This document shows positions 45,051-59,800 of a stretch of DNA of 64,000 nucleotides, piece after piece (within the stretch, counting starts at the first letter, position 1; each line of letters begins with the position of its first letter). The DNA comes from Boswellia sacra (taxonomy: Eukaryota > Streptophyta > Magnoliopsida > Sapindales > Burseraceae): positions 744,001 through 808,000 of the forward strand of contig SNVD02014502.1 of assembly GCA_013180625.2 (NCBI GenBank), written 5' to 3'. Below the pieces are notes generated by a model that searched no databases, had not been told where the DNA came from, and saw nothing but the letters and a program-made list of their open reading frames with translations. The translations under genes and the position numbers were made by a program.

Positions 45051-45540
45051 ATGAGTGTAGATACTAGTCAATCTCCAGTCTTCAACTGTACCAAAACTCA
45101 GAAAAGCTTAGATTAAATTGAAAAAAAAAAAAAGTTTATTACTACAGGGGTTAAATCAAAAGGAGATATAGTCTCATAACTATTACGTAGATATAGTCTC
45201 ATAACTATTACGTAGTAGGTTGTCTTGTACCGTATGCAGGAGGGATTTTGCCCTTCTCCACGGAGACCCTTTTAAGGATGAAACCGTATGAATTATAACC
45301 CAAAGCAGACAATATAATTTCATACATCAACAGTTAGCACCTTATATGAAAACATTCATTTTTAAATAAAAATTAAAATTATTCTCACAAAAAAAAATTA
45401 CTAACTTCTTTAATCTATATGCAGAACAGAAACAGAGTGACTTTAATAAAAAAAAAAAATGGAAACTATGGATATGAAGCGATCCATATGAAATAATCAA
45501 TTAGACAAATACGATGCCGTGACCAGCAATAGCAAGACAT
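45051..45540. other. Intergenic DNA with a 25-bp direct repeat
   Basis: AGATATAGTCTCATAACTAT... is repeated head to tail at 45164 and 45189 (25-bp unit, two perfect copies). No gene is visible. This separates the gypsy relic from the 3' end of the Fd-GOGAT gene. Confidence 0.7.
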
Positions 45541-45854
45541 GAAGGGGCATAATTATTAGCTACCAAATCCTTTTACAAGATTGGAAAAACCTAATTTGCA
45601 TTTACAGTTTCTGCCACAATTCACTGTACAACTGCAACAGAGCCAACATGAAAGTTTATTGACTATAGGGCAGCTAAGATGCTTCTTTAGAAACAGAAGT
45701 CTCGCTCCCTGTATGTGAAAACACTTCCAATTCCCCCTCAATGCAGATTTCCAGCTTAAAAATCCATCTTTCCGTTTGTTCTGTACAAGCTTGGGTATGA
45801 CTTTTGGCCTTGCAAGCAACAGCAGGCCAGAAAGCATATGTCGTGTTAAGTGTT
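45540..45854 (-). other. Probable 3' UTR of Fd-GOGAT
   Basis: It follows the TAG at 45855-45857 on the minus strand. No further exon is seen. A short open stretch in this region has no domain. UTR assignment is by position only; the polyadenylation site is not determined. Confidence 0.4.
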
Positions 45855-47873
45855 CTAAGCAGACTGCAACGTCACCTCCCCCGTAGCTGTTCTCTCATAC
45901 TCTGCACAAGCCTCCGGGGTGTCTTCTTCGCTAGGTGGAACCAGCTGCCAGAAGAGTGGTAGATAGTTGTCCCATTCCTTCAGAATAGCAGAGCCTTTAC
46001 CGCTGCCAGTTTTTTCCTTCACCACAAAGATTTTATAAAATAATGATGTTTTTTTCAAAATTTAATATTGGAAGTAAAATCGCAGATACTGCATTCATGA
46101 ATCTATGATTTGTAAGTGCCAGAAATAAGAAAAGAACGTGAGGTTAGGCCGGTTGGAGAACATTTCAAGAGTCAGCAGACATGATGTTAAAGACCTATGT
46201 ATGAACTGCATATAAATGCAAAACTTAAATTGATGCTGGAGTTTTACAAAGTTAAGTAACATTATAACAAGCTGTTAGTGCATTATATTCTTGCATGCAG
46301 ACTCCTTCGGTTCAGTAGGCGCACTTACAACATGGGCTTCAATAAGGCTCTTCAGTTGTATCTGCCCAACAGGGGCAGTCACTCTTTGCATCTTCACGAT
46401 CTCTTTATTGACCTGCTTGATGTTTCAAAAGTTAAGCTTCTGATTTTCTGAAGATAGCAAAATAGGTGAATTTAAAGAGAAGAAAAATACATGAGAGAAA
46501 ATCGATAAAGAACTGGAACAGCTCAAAGAACTTTAAAAAATTACGAACAGAAAGATAAGAACTCCAAACAGATGCACCTCACAAAGTTACCAGAGAGAAA
46601 CAGTTCTTCCCGATTATCTTTACTGTCAAAGTTTTAGAAACCAAGAGTTCAGGACTTGCATCCCCCCATTCTCCCAAAAATAAAAACAAGGTTTGTCATA
46701 GCATTAATAATTCAATGAACAATGAACCCAGTCAAAAACAGAAATTAAATATAATAGTTCCCTATGCAGCTCATGGTATTATAAGCTTACATTAACGACA
46801 GAATACTCTCAACTTTTGCGCTCCAATATTTTCTGATTGACTACGAGAACTTCAAACTTACGAAGTTATTGACCAAAATGAAAAAGAAGGAAAATCGAAA
46901 TTTTGAATTGCAAGTTCAGATTCTGATTTGTTCATTTTACAGAAAAAACAACTAAAGACATGACAATTAACTGCTTGGTAATAATACTAATTAGTGAGTG
47001 TTAAATTGTTTAGTACTGGAAAATATATCTCGAGAATAAGACATGATTGTATTGTGTGGAGGTTAAGACTACATGATTTTGTGGTAGAAATTTTTGACAT
47101 CTATTAAAAGCCATTTGACTTAAAAACTTAAGTTTATAAGTATGGGCTTAATTTTTAATATTTACGCTTCTAATAAGTCCCCTATAAATGCAAGGGTCTC
47201 ACATGTACGTGCATGTGGACCTAATCTCACATGCTTGAACGAGATCTTACAAACGGGCAAACATAACAATTCTCTTTTTTCTTTTTCTCTCTCTCTTTTT
47301 TTTTTTTTTTAATTCAATTGATACGAGGGGATACAAGCACTCAAACACTAGATCATTTTGGCTCTGATACTATGTTAAAAGAACCAATCCACTTTAAAGC
47401 TTAAACTTATAGGTGCAGGTGTAATTTTTATTTAATAGAAAAGCTTAAGGTGAGAAATATCAGAACATACCTTGGGGATGAGAGTATCGTCCTCATCAAG
47501 AATGTATGCCAAACCTCCAGTCATTCCAGCAGCAACATTTCTACCAACTCTGTCAAAGAAGAACACTGCAGTTGTTCCAAAATCCATTTCCATGATTAAA
47601 ATATAGTGAATTTAGGTAAAGAAACAACACTCACTTGCCAAGCACAACCACACAACCACCAGTCATGTATTCACAACAATGATCTCCGGTGCCTTCAACA
47701 ACTGCTTGAGCAAGCGAGTTTCTTACTGCAAACCGCTCTCCAGCTTTCCCTCTAACAAATATCTGCCCACCTGTTGCTCCATACAAACAAGTATTCCCTA
47801 CTATTGTTGCATCCTCTGGGGAAAACCCAGTTCTCTCAACTGGAGTTACTACCAACTCACCGCCAGCCATGCC
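45855..47873 (-). CDS. GLU1: Fd-GOGAT C-terminal GXGXG domain exons and stop
   Basis: Four exons: 47635-47873, 47471-47549, 46329-46412 and 45855-46016. The first includes [20 protein letters not shown] and [13 protein letters not shown], the beta-helix GXGXG repeats. The later ones give [29 protein letters not shown] and [20 protein letters not shown] ending in LQSA and TAG. The stop position is the family's normal end. Confidence 0.94.
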
Positions 47874-50800
47874 CTAAAAACATTTATATTGCCCTAGTCA
47901 GCTTTTACAAAACAAAAGCGAACATAAAACATCAATAACAATTCAACAAAGAATCAACATGAGTTGGTCCTCATGTGGCTTGTATTTGAATTCAACATTA
48001 TAAAATGAGTCAAATAGACATTCAACTGGTTAATATTTTAAAATCTCAAGAGAGAGTCAGAAATGATGTTGAATCTATTTGTTAGCAGTTTCTTAATTTG
48101 ACAAGCCTAATCAGCCTACTTTTTTTTTTTCTTTTAATAAGAAACAGGGAAAATATATATATATATATATATATTATTCATAAGAGGAAGCACATCAACG
48201 ATCAAGTGCACCAGAGGTCCACTACAAGAGAAAACAGACATAATAAAAAATAATATCCAATCCAGGAAAATCAAAATACAATGGCTTCTCAATCCCTCTT
48301 AATAAAGAAAAAAGAAATCCATTCAGATTATTTTGTTGAAACAAAGCAGCCTGCTTAATGCAAAACTTCATGAACTACCTGAAGAGCACGTGAATCTAGT
48401 TCAATTTTTTTTTTAAAGAAAATATATACATGGATATTTTAATATAATACCTTGCCCACATAATCATTAGCCTCTCCAATAAGCCGAATGTTCATTCCAG
48501 GTGTCAAAAAGCATGCAAATGACTGCCCGGCACTCCCAGTAAATCTGTAGACAGGAAGAAGACTTACTTAGCTAGAATAGAGTAAAATAATAATAATAAC
48601 ATGCATCTTTATTACAGTTTCTTATTAACGATTATTTAGCAAATCTTACGTTATGTTTAGCTGCCCAGCAAAACCCGTATCACCATATTTCTTTGCAACC
48701 ACACCAGCTACACGCCCGCAAACAGCACGGTCCACATTGTATATCTTGACGGTTTTCTGGGCCGCTTTCTCATTCTCTATTGCATCAGATATCTGGAATG
48801 ATAATAAATTTCTTTCAAGAATGCCCAAATTAATACAACCATGGCATAATTTAATTTCATAAATTAATACAACAGAGTCACAAACAAAGTATATCAAGAG
48901 ATATTTTGTACATATACGCAGCAAGTTTTATCTATGAGCACATGCCTCCGGATAACTTAGTGACACCATGCTATCATCACAGAATACCAACAATTACTAT
49001 CAAACCCATATAACATAGAGATTTGAAAGCTATATTGAAGCCCATTGAGCGATATAAGCTCCACTCAAGGAATTGATGACAATTTAATCAACTAAATTCC
49101 AAGGTCACAAGCAAAGCCACCACCAGATATCAATTATTTGTTACCTCAGGATCTGCAAGTAAAATGTCATCCAGAACAGGGCCATTTGTATGAACATCCT
49201 GATTCCTGATTTCTGTACTGCTCCATTTTGGTAAACCAACGCTCTGCAAAGAGAAGTAGAAATTATGTTACACAAGCAAATTAAATAGCAGTGTCCATAA
49301 AGGAAAGCAGAGATCATAGGAAAAGTAGTAATGATTAATACATACTGAGAGTATATAACTGAGATCAAGATGCTGAGTTTTCACTAGCGAAATATCCCGT
49401 GGTCTCAGTAAATCTGTTCGTCCAATTACATCATCTAATTTCTCATAACCCAGTTGTGCCAATGTGCCTCTAACCTAGCCGACATTAGAGAAATGTATTG
49501 GACAATATAGCAAACATGAACCATATTTTTACATCGAATAAGGCAACAGAAGAGAAACAAAGATCCAGAATTTTGAGTACAAGGAAAAACTGGCAAGAAA
49601 TTGGACAAAATAAAAACTCATAAAACTTAGGCAGATGAATTACCTCCTCAGCTACATATAGAAAAAAGTTGACAAGATCACCAGGTACACCGGGAAATCG
49701 TGCTCGTAATTCTTCTCTCTAAAGAATAGTCAATTGGGGAAGAAACAAATAACAATTAACCAAAGAGGGCATGGTAATTGAAAATATTATATAAAAACTG
49801 AGTTCCATACATACTTGACTGGCAACACCAACAGGGCAATTGTTTGTGTGGCAAATGCGAGCCATAACACATCCAGTTGCAATCATTGCCACGGAACCAA
49901 AACCATATTCATCAGCACCCATTACTGCAGCCATTAAGACATCAACCCCACTTTTGAAGCCACCATCAACTCTGAGAATCACCCTTTCTCTAAGTCCATT
50001 GCTGATAAGAGTCTGCAAAAGATTTTAATCAAACAAACAGCACTCAAGAGTGTCCTAAGAAAGTCAGAACAAGAAATAATTGGATTTAAGATGTAATCAC
50101 CTGGTGTGTCTCTGTAAGCCCAAGCTCCCAAGGACCACCAGCATGTTTTATTGAACTTATGGGGCTGGCTCCAGTTCCACCATCATGTCCTGATATCTGC
50201 AAAATATATTAGACACATTAAACAATAACTTCTGAATGGTATCTCTGAGTGTAGTTAATCATGAGAGTCGAACTGTTAGTTTTATTGTCATAAGACCTCA
50301 ATTGCCCCATGATGTTTATTATATTTGTTCTTGTTCTTGTTCTTGGTCTACATGCAAGTGCACGTGAGGACACACGTTAAGAGTATAAATAATATCGTTA
50401 GGTCTTACCTATCAATGTGAGCTTTTAGGTCCAGTGGTAACTTAACAATTAACATTTGGGTGATTTCACAAGAAAAATGTAAATTTTTAGCTGCATATCA
50501 AAGACGGAAACAGGTCAGCTATATAAGGATACAATAAATCTCTATGCTTCTTTTTGAGCCTTAGTTTGTAATTCAAGACCATTCTTCTTTCTTTCTTCAC
50601 CTTAACTAGGAAGGGCTTTTGAGATGACTTGTAAATTTAGAGGCCGTCTTTGATGCAGGGTTACCAGGCAGTTTTTGTAAACAATACTCCGATGGTTTAT
50701 TGAGTTTAGTTTCTTTCAAAAGGCTATAGTTATCCCATTGCAGAGCTTTTTGCTTCTTCCAATGTTTTCCTTTTTTTAAGAAAATAAAGATACTAATAAT

Positions 50801-53800
50801 AGAATTAATAACCACAACTGGGATTTTTATTACAAGCAGGATTAACAGACTAGGTGAATTCTCAACTTTTTTTTAATAACTGAAGAAACCATATTAAATC
50901 AGAAAAGATTCGCACAAAGTGGACTAGCTGAAAACTACAACAGAAAAAAATATATATATATATAGGGAAGGATATTCACCAAAAACAATAGAAAAGAAAG
51001 TCATGAAACCAAGTATAAACAGCTCTTCCCTGGACAACCACTGACTATGTTAAGTATTGATGATTAAGACATTGTTAAACAAATGAATTTTATCAAAGGC
51101 TCTTAAGTCTGGACAAGCAAGAGACGAAGCTTATAATGATAAATTGTTGATCAAGAATAGACAAAGCCTAAAAGGACAGTTTATTTTTTGTGCAATTTCC
51201 AGATAATTCCGAAGAATTTTTACTGAATTCATTTGCAAATATAAGATTGACGATTAAGAAAGTGTAAACATGATAGATATCTCAATGCTTGATGCATGAG
51301 AACAATGATTCATGGAAGGTTACCTGTATGATATCAGCATTACCCTTTGCAACCCCAGAAGCAACTGTTCCAATACCTGCTTCTGCCACAAGCTTTACAG
51401 ATACCTTAGCTTTAGGGTTGACCTGTTTGTTGGGAAAATTTGAGAGATCACTCTTATCAGTACTCTGGGAATAACATAGTTTATTTAAGGAGATAAAGAA
51501 AGAGCAGATGACTACCTGATGAAGGTCAAAGATCAACTGGGCAAGATCTTCTATGGAATATATGTCATGATGAGGGGGTGGAGATATAAGTGGAACACCA
51601 GGCTTAGAATTTCTCAACCTTGCGATGTATGCACTAACTTTTTTCCCAGGCAATTGACCACCTTCACCAGGCTTTGCGCCTTGGGCAATTTTGATTTCTA
51701 ACTGATCAGCATTGACCAAGAATGTTGGAGTTACACCAAACCGACCTGAAGCAACCTGAAAGTACGCAATTTTTTTTCCACTTAGGCATGGTGCACAATA
51801 AATGCACGAGTAAAAACCTATCTTTATACCGATCTTTCCTTCTAAAAGAAAATCTACAGACTTCTGCCAATAATGACCATGACTTTTAGTCTTGAACTTC
51901 CATAAATCAAGAATAGCATTGCATCTTGTATTTTCAACAATAAATAAACAGACTTCGGGCCTTAGAGCTACAATTTAGACAGTAAAAATAAGGTTAAAAA
52001 AACAAGGTAACTATATACACTCATTCAGAAGCAAAACTGAGTGCCATTACCTGCTTAATAGCACTTGTAGCAGTATCCCCATTTTGAAGACCTTTGAGAT
52101 GTGGTAGTGTTGGAGAGTACCCATCTTCAACATCTGTAAGTGGGCTCCAGCGAATGGGGTCCTGGATTAAAACAGCAGTATTAACACAAAAATTTATATT
52201 GAAAATGTTTCAGAGTCGACACTTGAACAAAGTGACATGCTTCAAGATTACTGTGCACCACAGAGCACATAAATATTGAACGAACTACCTCACCACCTTC
52301 TCCCGAATTTGATTTTCCTCCTATTCTATTCATTGCAATAGCAATTGCTTCATGAGTTTCTCTAGAAATTGCACCAAGTGACATTCCACCAGTGCAAAAC
52401 CTTTGAACAATAGCTGCAGCAGGTTCAACCTTCCCCAAAGGAATTGGAGCACGATCACTTTTGAACTCAAGAAGGTCACGAAGAACCTGATGTGATAATT
52501 TTCAAAACAAATAATATAAATCACAAATAACTTCAGAAAGTTGATTATTAGATTCAAGAAAATTTTCTGTACTCACGTTCACAGGCCGATTGGCTAAATG
52601 CTGCTGATAAATTGAAAAAGCACTTTCACTTTTTTGGCGAACTGCTTTATGAAGTAACTTTGACATCTCTGGGTTGTTTCCATGATACTCACCTTTAGAT
52701 AAAGACATTCAAAAAATATTATGAGATAAGGAAAAGGCCTATATAAGCTTAACAACAATAAAAACTTAAATTTTCAATTGGGCAATGCATGTTTTGGTTA
52801 TGCTATAAATAATTTGTATCAATTATAACTACAGCCAAATACTTATTCACTTAATGCTAGATAAATTTACCGAAAGTTTGACTTTTTCGTAGATATTGGT
52901 TTCCCATGAATTTAAAAAATTAATTTTTAAAGCACTTACAACTACAATAACCAGCAAATATGAACATGTTTGGCAACAGATGATACCTCCAGGTCTAAAT
53001 TGTATAAACCCATAATTTTCTAGTCTTTTAGCTGTATCCTCGGAAAAAGCCTTCACCCAGAAAGACAAAGTCTCTCTTGCAAGCTGAGAGAAAGTAAGAT
53101 TTCAGAACCAAAAAAAAAAAAAAGTCAATTGTACAGTGGGACCTTCACAATTAAGAAAAAAGATTAAAGAAAGTTCAAGATCACTTAAATTTTTCTAAGC
53201 CATACGAGATTATCATTCTGTTTATCCTAATTTTTCTGAAAAGCAGTTTCAAAAGTTTGTATTTCTCTTCCAAACTAATAGTCAATATACCAGGCCTACC
53301 ACCATCTTAAAATTTAGGAGAAATGAGCAAGGAATCATTAATTGATAGAAACATGGACCATCAAGATAACAAAATAATTGTGGTAGTTCAATGGTCTGCC
53401 TTGTTTGCAAATAAAATACACTACAACCTTTCCTCCAGTAATTTTTTACTGAAACAAGGTAAATCATTGCCTAATATTTTTGAAGTGAAGACTGCACACA
53501 AACATATTATATGTAAACAGTCTTAAACTGGTCAAATATTATGATTGTAGATATAACTGCATAAGAAATTTCTCATATCACGCAAAATAAGAAAATATAA
53601 ATATTTCAATTTGAAGACCAACAGCTCGACTTTTGGAGCATTCTGACCTCATCAAAACTTAATCCGCCAATATTTGATACACTCCCAGAAAATGCGAGAT
53701 CAACAATCTCTTTCCCTAATCCATAAACCTCAAATATCTGTGCACCACAATAACTAAATACAAAAGGCCAGTAAGTCAATCTGTCTATATAATTGACATA

Positions 53801-56800
53801 TGGATTAATAAATTTAGAATTCACTTTTAGTTTGACATCAAACCTTGAAAGCAGTGAAATACCCATCTTCGAAAGAATTTTGAGGAGTCCAGATTTAACA
53901 GCCTGGAATGTAAAATTAAAATCTTGTTTGTAATCATGTTAACATATTATATAAACAGTAAACATATTCCATCATAACAAATAATAGGAGTACTAGACTT
54001 AAAGTTGGAATGTAAGAAAGCATTGTCTAAAAAGAAATAAGTTTCAATGTCTTAATGTCAAGCATGCACATGTATGAATGTATTATAGAAGAGAAAAAGG
54101 TCGAGCAAGAGGAGAAGAAGAATATAGATACTACCAAAATTTATTTCACAGTTTGAAATCAAACATTAATATCTCCTATTATTCTTCTATTTTATTGATG
54201 TAGGAAAAATTAGGATATTTTAAAACGATTTTAACCTCCATTAGAATGAATTCTAATTGGCATTGTTTTCTAATATTATGGTCTTCCTAATTCCATTAGA
54301 ATTTATTTTGGTTATTATAATCTAATAGAATTAGGAGTTAGATTCTTATTTCCTTTTAGGAATCTATTTCTTATTCTAAGTAGATTTTGGCACTATCAAT
54401 GCCTTAATTATTATGTTTTTCAGGCTTCATCACGTATTAATGATGATTAATTTTTCCTCCCAATGGTCTTCTCTTTCTCTCCCCTTTCTTCTTACTATCT
54501 CCTCTTTTTGTTCTTCCACGACTTCTCCCATGTTCCGCTCTTTCTCTCTATTTCTCCTTATTCTATCTTAATTATTATTTCCCATATTTCTATCCAATTT
54601 TCCTCCCTTTTTCTTCTGAAACTTCTTTCCATTCCTTTTCTATATTTTTCTTCCTTCTCAATGGTTCTTACTGGTTCTTGTTCCTGATCGATTGGTATAA
54701 AAGTCGATCCCCGTCCCCATCATTAACATTTTCAATAGAACTACCTCTGTCAATTGATCTCGTTACATCAATTGACAACTTTTTTAGACTGTTTTGTACA
54801 TTGTAACAGCTTTCAATTACATTTCATTTTTGACATTGCGGCTTTAGAAAATTTTAAATCTGACACAGTGAGCTAATCCTCTTGAGTGTTCGTTTTGCAA
54901 TTGCAAGGCTTAGGAAGATAAGAAAATAAGTAGTGAAGAAAAGACGTTTACAAGATCAGAAAATAAAGAAACTAAAATTGTTAGATTACGTACCCTACAA
55001 AAATAAACAAAATAGATCAAGAATCAAAGTATTCCTTAATCTGCATTTAACAAATCAAAGAAACATAGAAAAGTAAACATTGATTACAAAACAAATCTTT
55101 CTATCACTGTTGTACTAACCTTGCAAAAGTTCTTCTGAGCTTGTTCAATTGTCACAGTAGGCATTTTTCCATTTCGCATCAAATTCACAGTTTTATTACT
55201 CAAACGCCATTGACGGCAAGTCTCCAATGCCAAGTATGGACATACAGCACTGCAAAGATGATTTCAGGAACATAAATGAATGCATGTTTGGGATAAAAGG
55301 GAAAAAGAGAATCTTAAATTTATTAGAATTAGTGGTCTAACCAGAGCAATCAACAGGGACCCAATGGAAACAACGACAAAGCAAATCAAATTTAGCAGGA
55401 CATTGCACACCATCTTAAGGACACAAGCGTTCAGGTTCTTGACATGCATCAAGCTCCATGCTTGACATGTAGAATTGTAGTATTGCTTTCAACAACACAG
55501 AGGTACAATAATTAGAAAAGGATTTTGTCCCTAGCTTCTATCTAATTAGCGTCGAGCTAAATCATCCTTTTTATTTACTTTAGAAGTGATGGGTATTTCT
55601 ATATGCAAGGAAAATACTGTAGTTTTGTAATTCTTGCATGTCTCATTAAGTTGACTCATTTAGTACCTGTTTGGTTGAGTTTATCTACTGTCTGAAAAGA
55701 TGTTTCTTAATGTTAAAAGCTCCTATGTTACAATTTTAGGTTGTTCAGTTGCGATAAACAAAGAGCCTACAGGAAATTGAGGAGAAAAAAAAAAGTTGTA
55801 TATCTATTAATAAAAGCTCCATATTTGAGTTTCACCAACTCTTTTTAGTTATTTTACGGTTTAGAATATCAAAGATGGTGTCAATTATTTTAGAAATTCT
55901 ACTTTATCCATATTGTATAATCAGACCTTTTTTTTTTGGGTAATTTAACACCACGAAACATGAATATATTAATAAAACCAAATAACCAGCAAATGTTTTG
56001 ATATAAGCCTATTTTCATTAGCTCAACTTGAAGAAGCCTTATCAAACAAATCCTTAATCTTGACATGGTTTTTTGTATATCTAGATCACATTGTCTTAAG
56101 ATTTTTAATTCTCTCAATTCAATGAATTATAGTTAGCATTCTCTTATATTTAGATGGATGGGAATTAAATAATTTGATTTATGATCACCTCTCTCTAGTC
56201 TCACCTACTTTTCCTTCTACTAGTTTAACTTTTGTTGTTCTTTTCTAATACAATTTTCTTTGCTATGATTATCCATACTACCCAAAACCAAACAAGATTT
56301 CTTCTCCCACATCCACTAAATCTCTAAACTTTTAAACTTAATAATTTCTTCTTCAAAAGCCAAAGGTACAACTCAGGAAACTTTTGCAAACATTATTCAT
56401 AACTAATTCTTTGATTTTCTTTAAACTTTCATTGTTAAAAAATTTGTTTTCCAACCCTAAATCCTTAGAACTAGGTACCTCAAATTCTAAAATTGTTAAA
56501 GTTCAATCTTTCCTACTTTTCACTTTATTTACTTATGTATATATTTGGACATAACACAAGACTAGGGACAATTATCAAAGGTTAACATGTATTTGTCTTA
56601 CCAATAGGTTCTACCTTTCTATGAGAATCTTGACATTCAATCATTAAATTTCTTCTTTTATTATTTCTTTTTTCAGGATATTTGTGTTCATTCAAAATTA
56701 AACAATGACTTTCCTAAGTTATCCTAAGCCTTATTGAATGTTAGTTAAAACAAACCACCTAATTCGAGGCTATCCAAACAAAAGATCTTCCTATTCTTCT

Positions 56801-59800
56801 TTTTCTATTTCCTTTTTTTTTTTTTTTTTTGGGTGGGTCTAGGAAATGAAGAAAAGTATACATGATCTATCAAAAGATCATCAAAAAAGCAAAGATGACC
56901 GACGAAAAAAAAGAAGAGAGAGGAGCTAACCCACAAACACTTAATAAGAATAACAAAAAACTATACTAACATAAAAGTTAACTTTCATACCATGAACAAG
57001 AAAATAACCCAACCCGGAAACAAAACCCTATCCTGATAATGCGCTTGAAACCTCCCAATTTTAAGCCAATTTGGATGAACAGTGATAAAGGAGACTTCCT
57101 TAAAACTCCAAAGAAATAGAGAAGCAAAAATAGGACCAACTTCACCTTATAACCACATGGTGGAAGCTTCATCTCCACAGATGTCATCAAAACTTCTCTT
57201 GTTTCTTCCCAAGCACATAACCCAAAATAATACCATAATAGCATAGCTCCACAAACACCCGCCTTCCTACTCTCTCCATTCTGTTCCAAAAGAACCATAT
57301 GACAGGCAGGAGGAAGAGCTCAAAAATTTTATGCTCTTTAACCAGATTAGAGGAGGAGTTGGCCAACATCTTCAAACTCCTCTCTCATAAAAGAGACTAG
57401 CTTGGAGAAAGAAATATATAGGTCCTCTTCTCTAAATCATGTCTTATATTTTTTTAAATAAAAAACTAGAAAAATCATATTGACAAAAATAATGATTCAC
57501 ATGTGATCAGGTGTCCACTTAAAAAAAAAAAAGAAAAAAAAAAAAAAAAGCCTCCCAGAAAAGCTATAGAAAAACCATGTAGAATTTTGTAACTGTCTAT
57601 TCTCTTTTGCCGAGATACAAAACCCTGCAGCTACCCATAACAGTCCAAAAACTTACTAGAAAGTTTACAAAAGCTTTCCCCAATGAGGTGAACAAAGAAT
57701 GAAGTATCTCAAAATTACTTTGAAACAAAGGTCCCAAATAAAGCAAAGAACTTGACCTTGTCTGACAAACAAGTATGATATTCCTTTGAATCATGCCACT
57801 TGTGCTAATTTTTCTAAGAGCTATAGCCCAAGCTAACATCTTCACCTTGCTAGGACTTCAGTTTTCCACAACTCTAGAGGGATCAAAAGGTGGGCCATCA
57901 AAGGGTTTCAATAAAACTATTGAAGAAAAAGTTTGTAGAAGATTTTCTGGAACTCTCAAGAAGCTACATCCAGGAATCTTCTGTCATTTTACTAAGACAA
58001 ACACTTTCAAACAAGTGCAGCATATCAGAAAATGATTAGATTCTTTATCACTTAAATCTGTAAAGAGCTTAAGGCCCAACCCCACTGAGAAGAGAAGATA
58101 TCCACCATAATAGCAATAGAGAGGTTATTCCCTCTAGACACTCAATAGAGCTGAGGGAAAAGCTAGTGCAATGCTGCCTCACTGATCCATTTATCTTCCC
58201 AGAATCTGATTTCCTAGCAACAAGAATTTATCTACCCAAACTCTTCCTACATTTCTTTTCTTTTCTTTTCTTTTAAAGAAAATTAGGAATCATTAGACCA
58301 GTAAAGAGATAAAAAAAAGTGGACTACAAGTCCAAAGGGATATCAAAAACTATCCCCAAGAAGATAAACAAAATCTATACAGAAGGAAATGCAATCTACA
58401 TTCTTTACACTTCAAAAAATACACACTGCTTTATTTGTTTTTTATAGCTTTATATGGATCACATGGAGCATTTAAGAAATTTATCTACTTCACGCTACAA
58501 GTTGCCCCACTACATATTTCAATTAGCGTTCAACTTCAATACTCACATTTCTGCTTCTCTTTTTTCTTTTTTCTTTTCTCTTTTTTTTTTTTTAATAAAA
58601 TTCCTATATCTTATGACAAAACAAGTATAACCACCTGATATATGAAATATTTGGCATTGGCATTCATTTGATCGAACATTTAGAATTGTGAATCTAAAAA
58701 ATAAATCATTGAGTATAAAATGATGCAACCCGGATATTATAGATATTAGGTAAATCTTATTTTCGAAACATAGATGATACAAAATATTGAGAATAATATC
58801 AGATTTCACGACAGATTCTTAAAATAAATCAATTTAAAAGTTCATCCTAAGTTATCAAGCATACATGGTACAAAAGAAACTAGGTTAAGTGTGAAAATAA
58901 TCAAATTTGGGGTTGCGAAAACAGCTAAAACATAATTTTTTTAGTTTCTTAACCAACAGGTCGACGGTTAGGCCAATAAGGACCTACAGGACAAGCAAGC
59001 CAAGAGGCTATAAAGGCCTTACGGATGGGGGTGGCAAGTTTTGACACAATACGCTAAAATGATACAAAAACGACATGAATTGACGGATTAGTGTCAACAC
59101 AATTATTAATCAGACTTTGTTAGTGTTAGGATACTCGACACGATTAATAAATATATCGAATTTGTGTTAAGAGTGTTTAACACACCTACTCGTTTAATGA
59201 CACGAATAGTTAAGTATATCATGTTAGTTCTTAACCTACAAACCCATTTAATGGCATGACTTTTTATCTACTTGTAACATAAATATTATAAATATAAAAT
59301 TTTTATATTAAGAAGCAAATTAACTATATAATAGCGTATCCAAATCAATATTTTAATTATTTTCTTCTATACTAGTAACCGTTCATATCAGTAGGATAAC
59401 TTTAATTATTGTAAATACATAGAATGTAGTTAATTATGCATATATGTTTTAAATAATTAAATAGGTTATGAGTTACTATGACACAGTTACAACATGTTTA
59501 TTAAACAGGTCATATATATGTTTCAAGTCTCAACACGAATGATTAAATAGGTCATATCTGTGCTAGCTGAAATTTCATTAGTTTGTATCCTAACACAACT
59601 TGAATACGACACACAAGCATGAATTGCCACCCTACTTACAAGCTAATTAGGTTGATAATTTTGGCTAGGAATTAAAGAGAATAAAACATTACACCTGCTA
59701 TTTTTCAAAATACCCCCTCAGGTTTCATTATTTCTCCTAATTTCTGAACAAACAAAAACTTAATGAAGTTTCTGATAAAGGAGGAGAAATAACCTTGCCC

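Larger units (their letters stand above)
55250..59793 (-). other. Expanded 4.5-kb Fd-GOGAT intron filled with repeats
   Basis: The intron between the exons ending GYGA and starting AVCPYL contains a LINE 3' fragment, several poly-T-headed segments (about 56815, 57520, 58255, 58570) and a MITE (59026-59634). No Fd-GOGAT exon is missing across it: the two codons join as GA-S-AV. Confidence 0.7.

Noticed and set aside
45556..45837. 93-codon minus-strand frame downstream of the Fd-GOGAT stop
   Set aside because: It lies in the expected 3' UTR and has no conserved motif. The family's normal C-terminus ends upstream of it.
48210..48225. CCACTACAAGAG in the Fd-GOGAT intron as a CACTA end
   Set aside because: No partner end and no subterminal repeats nearby. 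It is part of a poly-T-headed LINE-like tail sharing GTCCACTAC/GTGGACTA words with other copies.
55899..56117. 72-codon minus-strand frame in the large Fd-GOGAT intron
   Set aside because: No domain and a poly-T tract inside. It may be repeat-derived, but nothing supports a gene.
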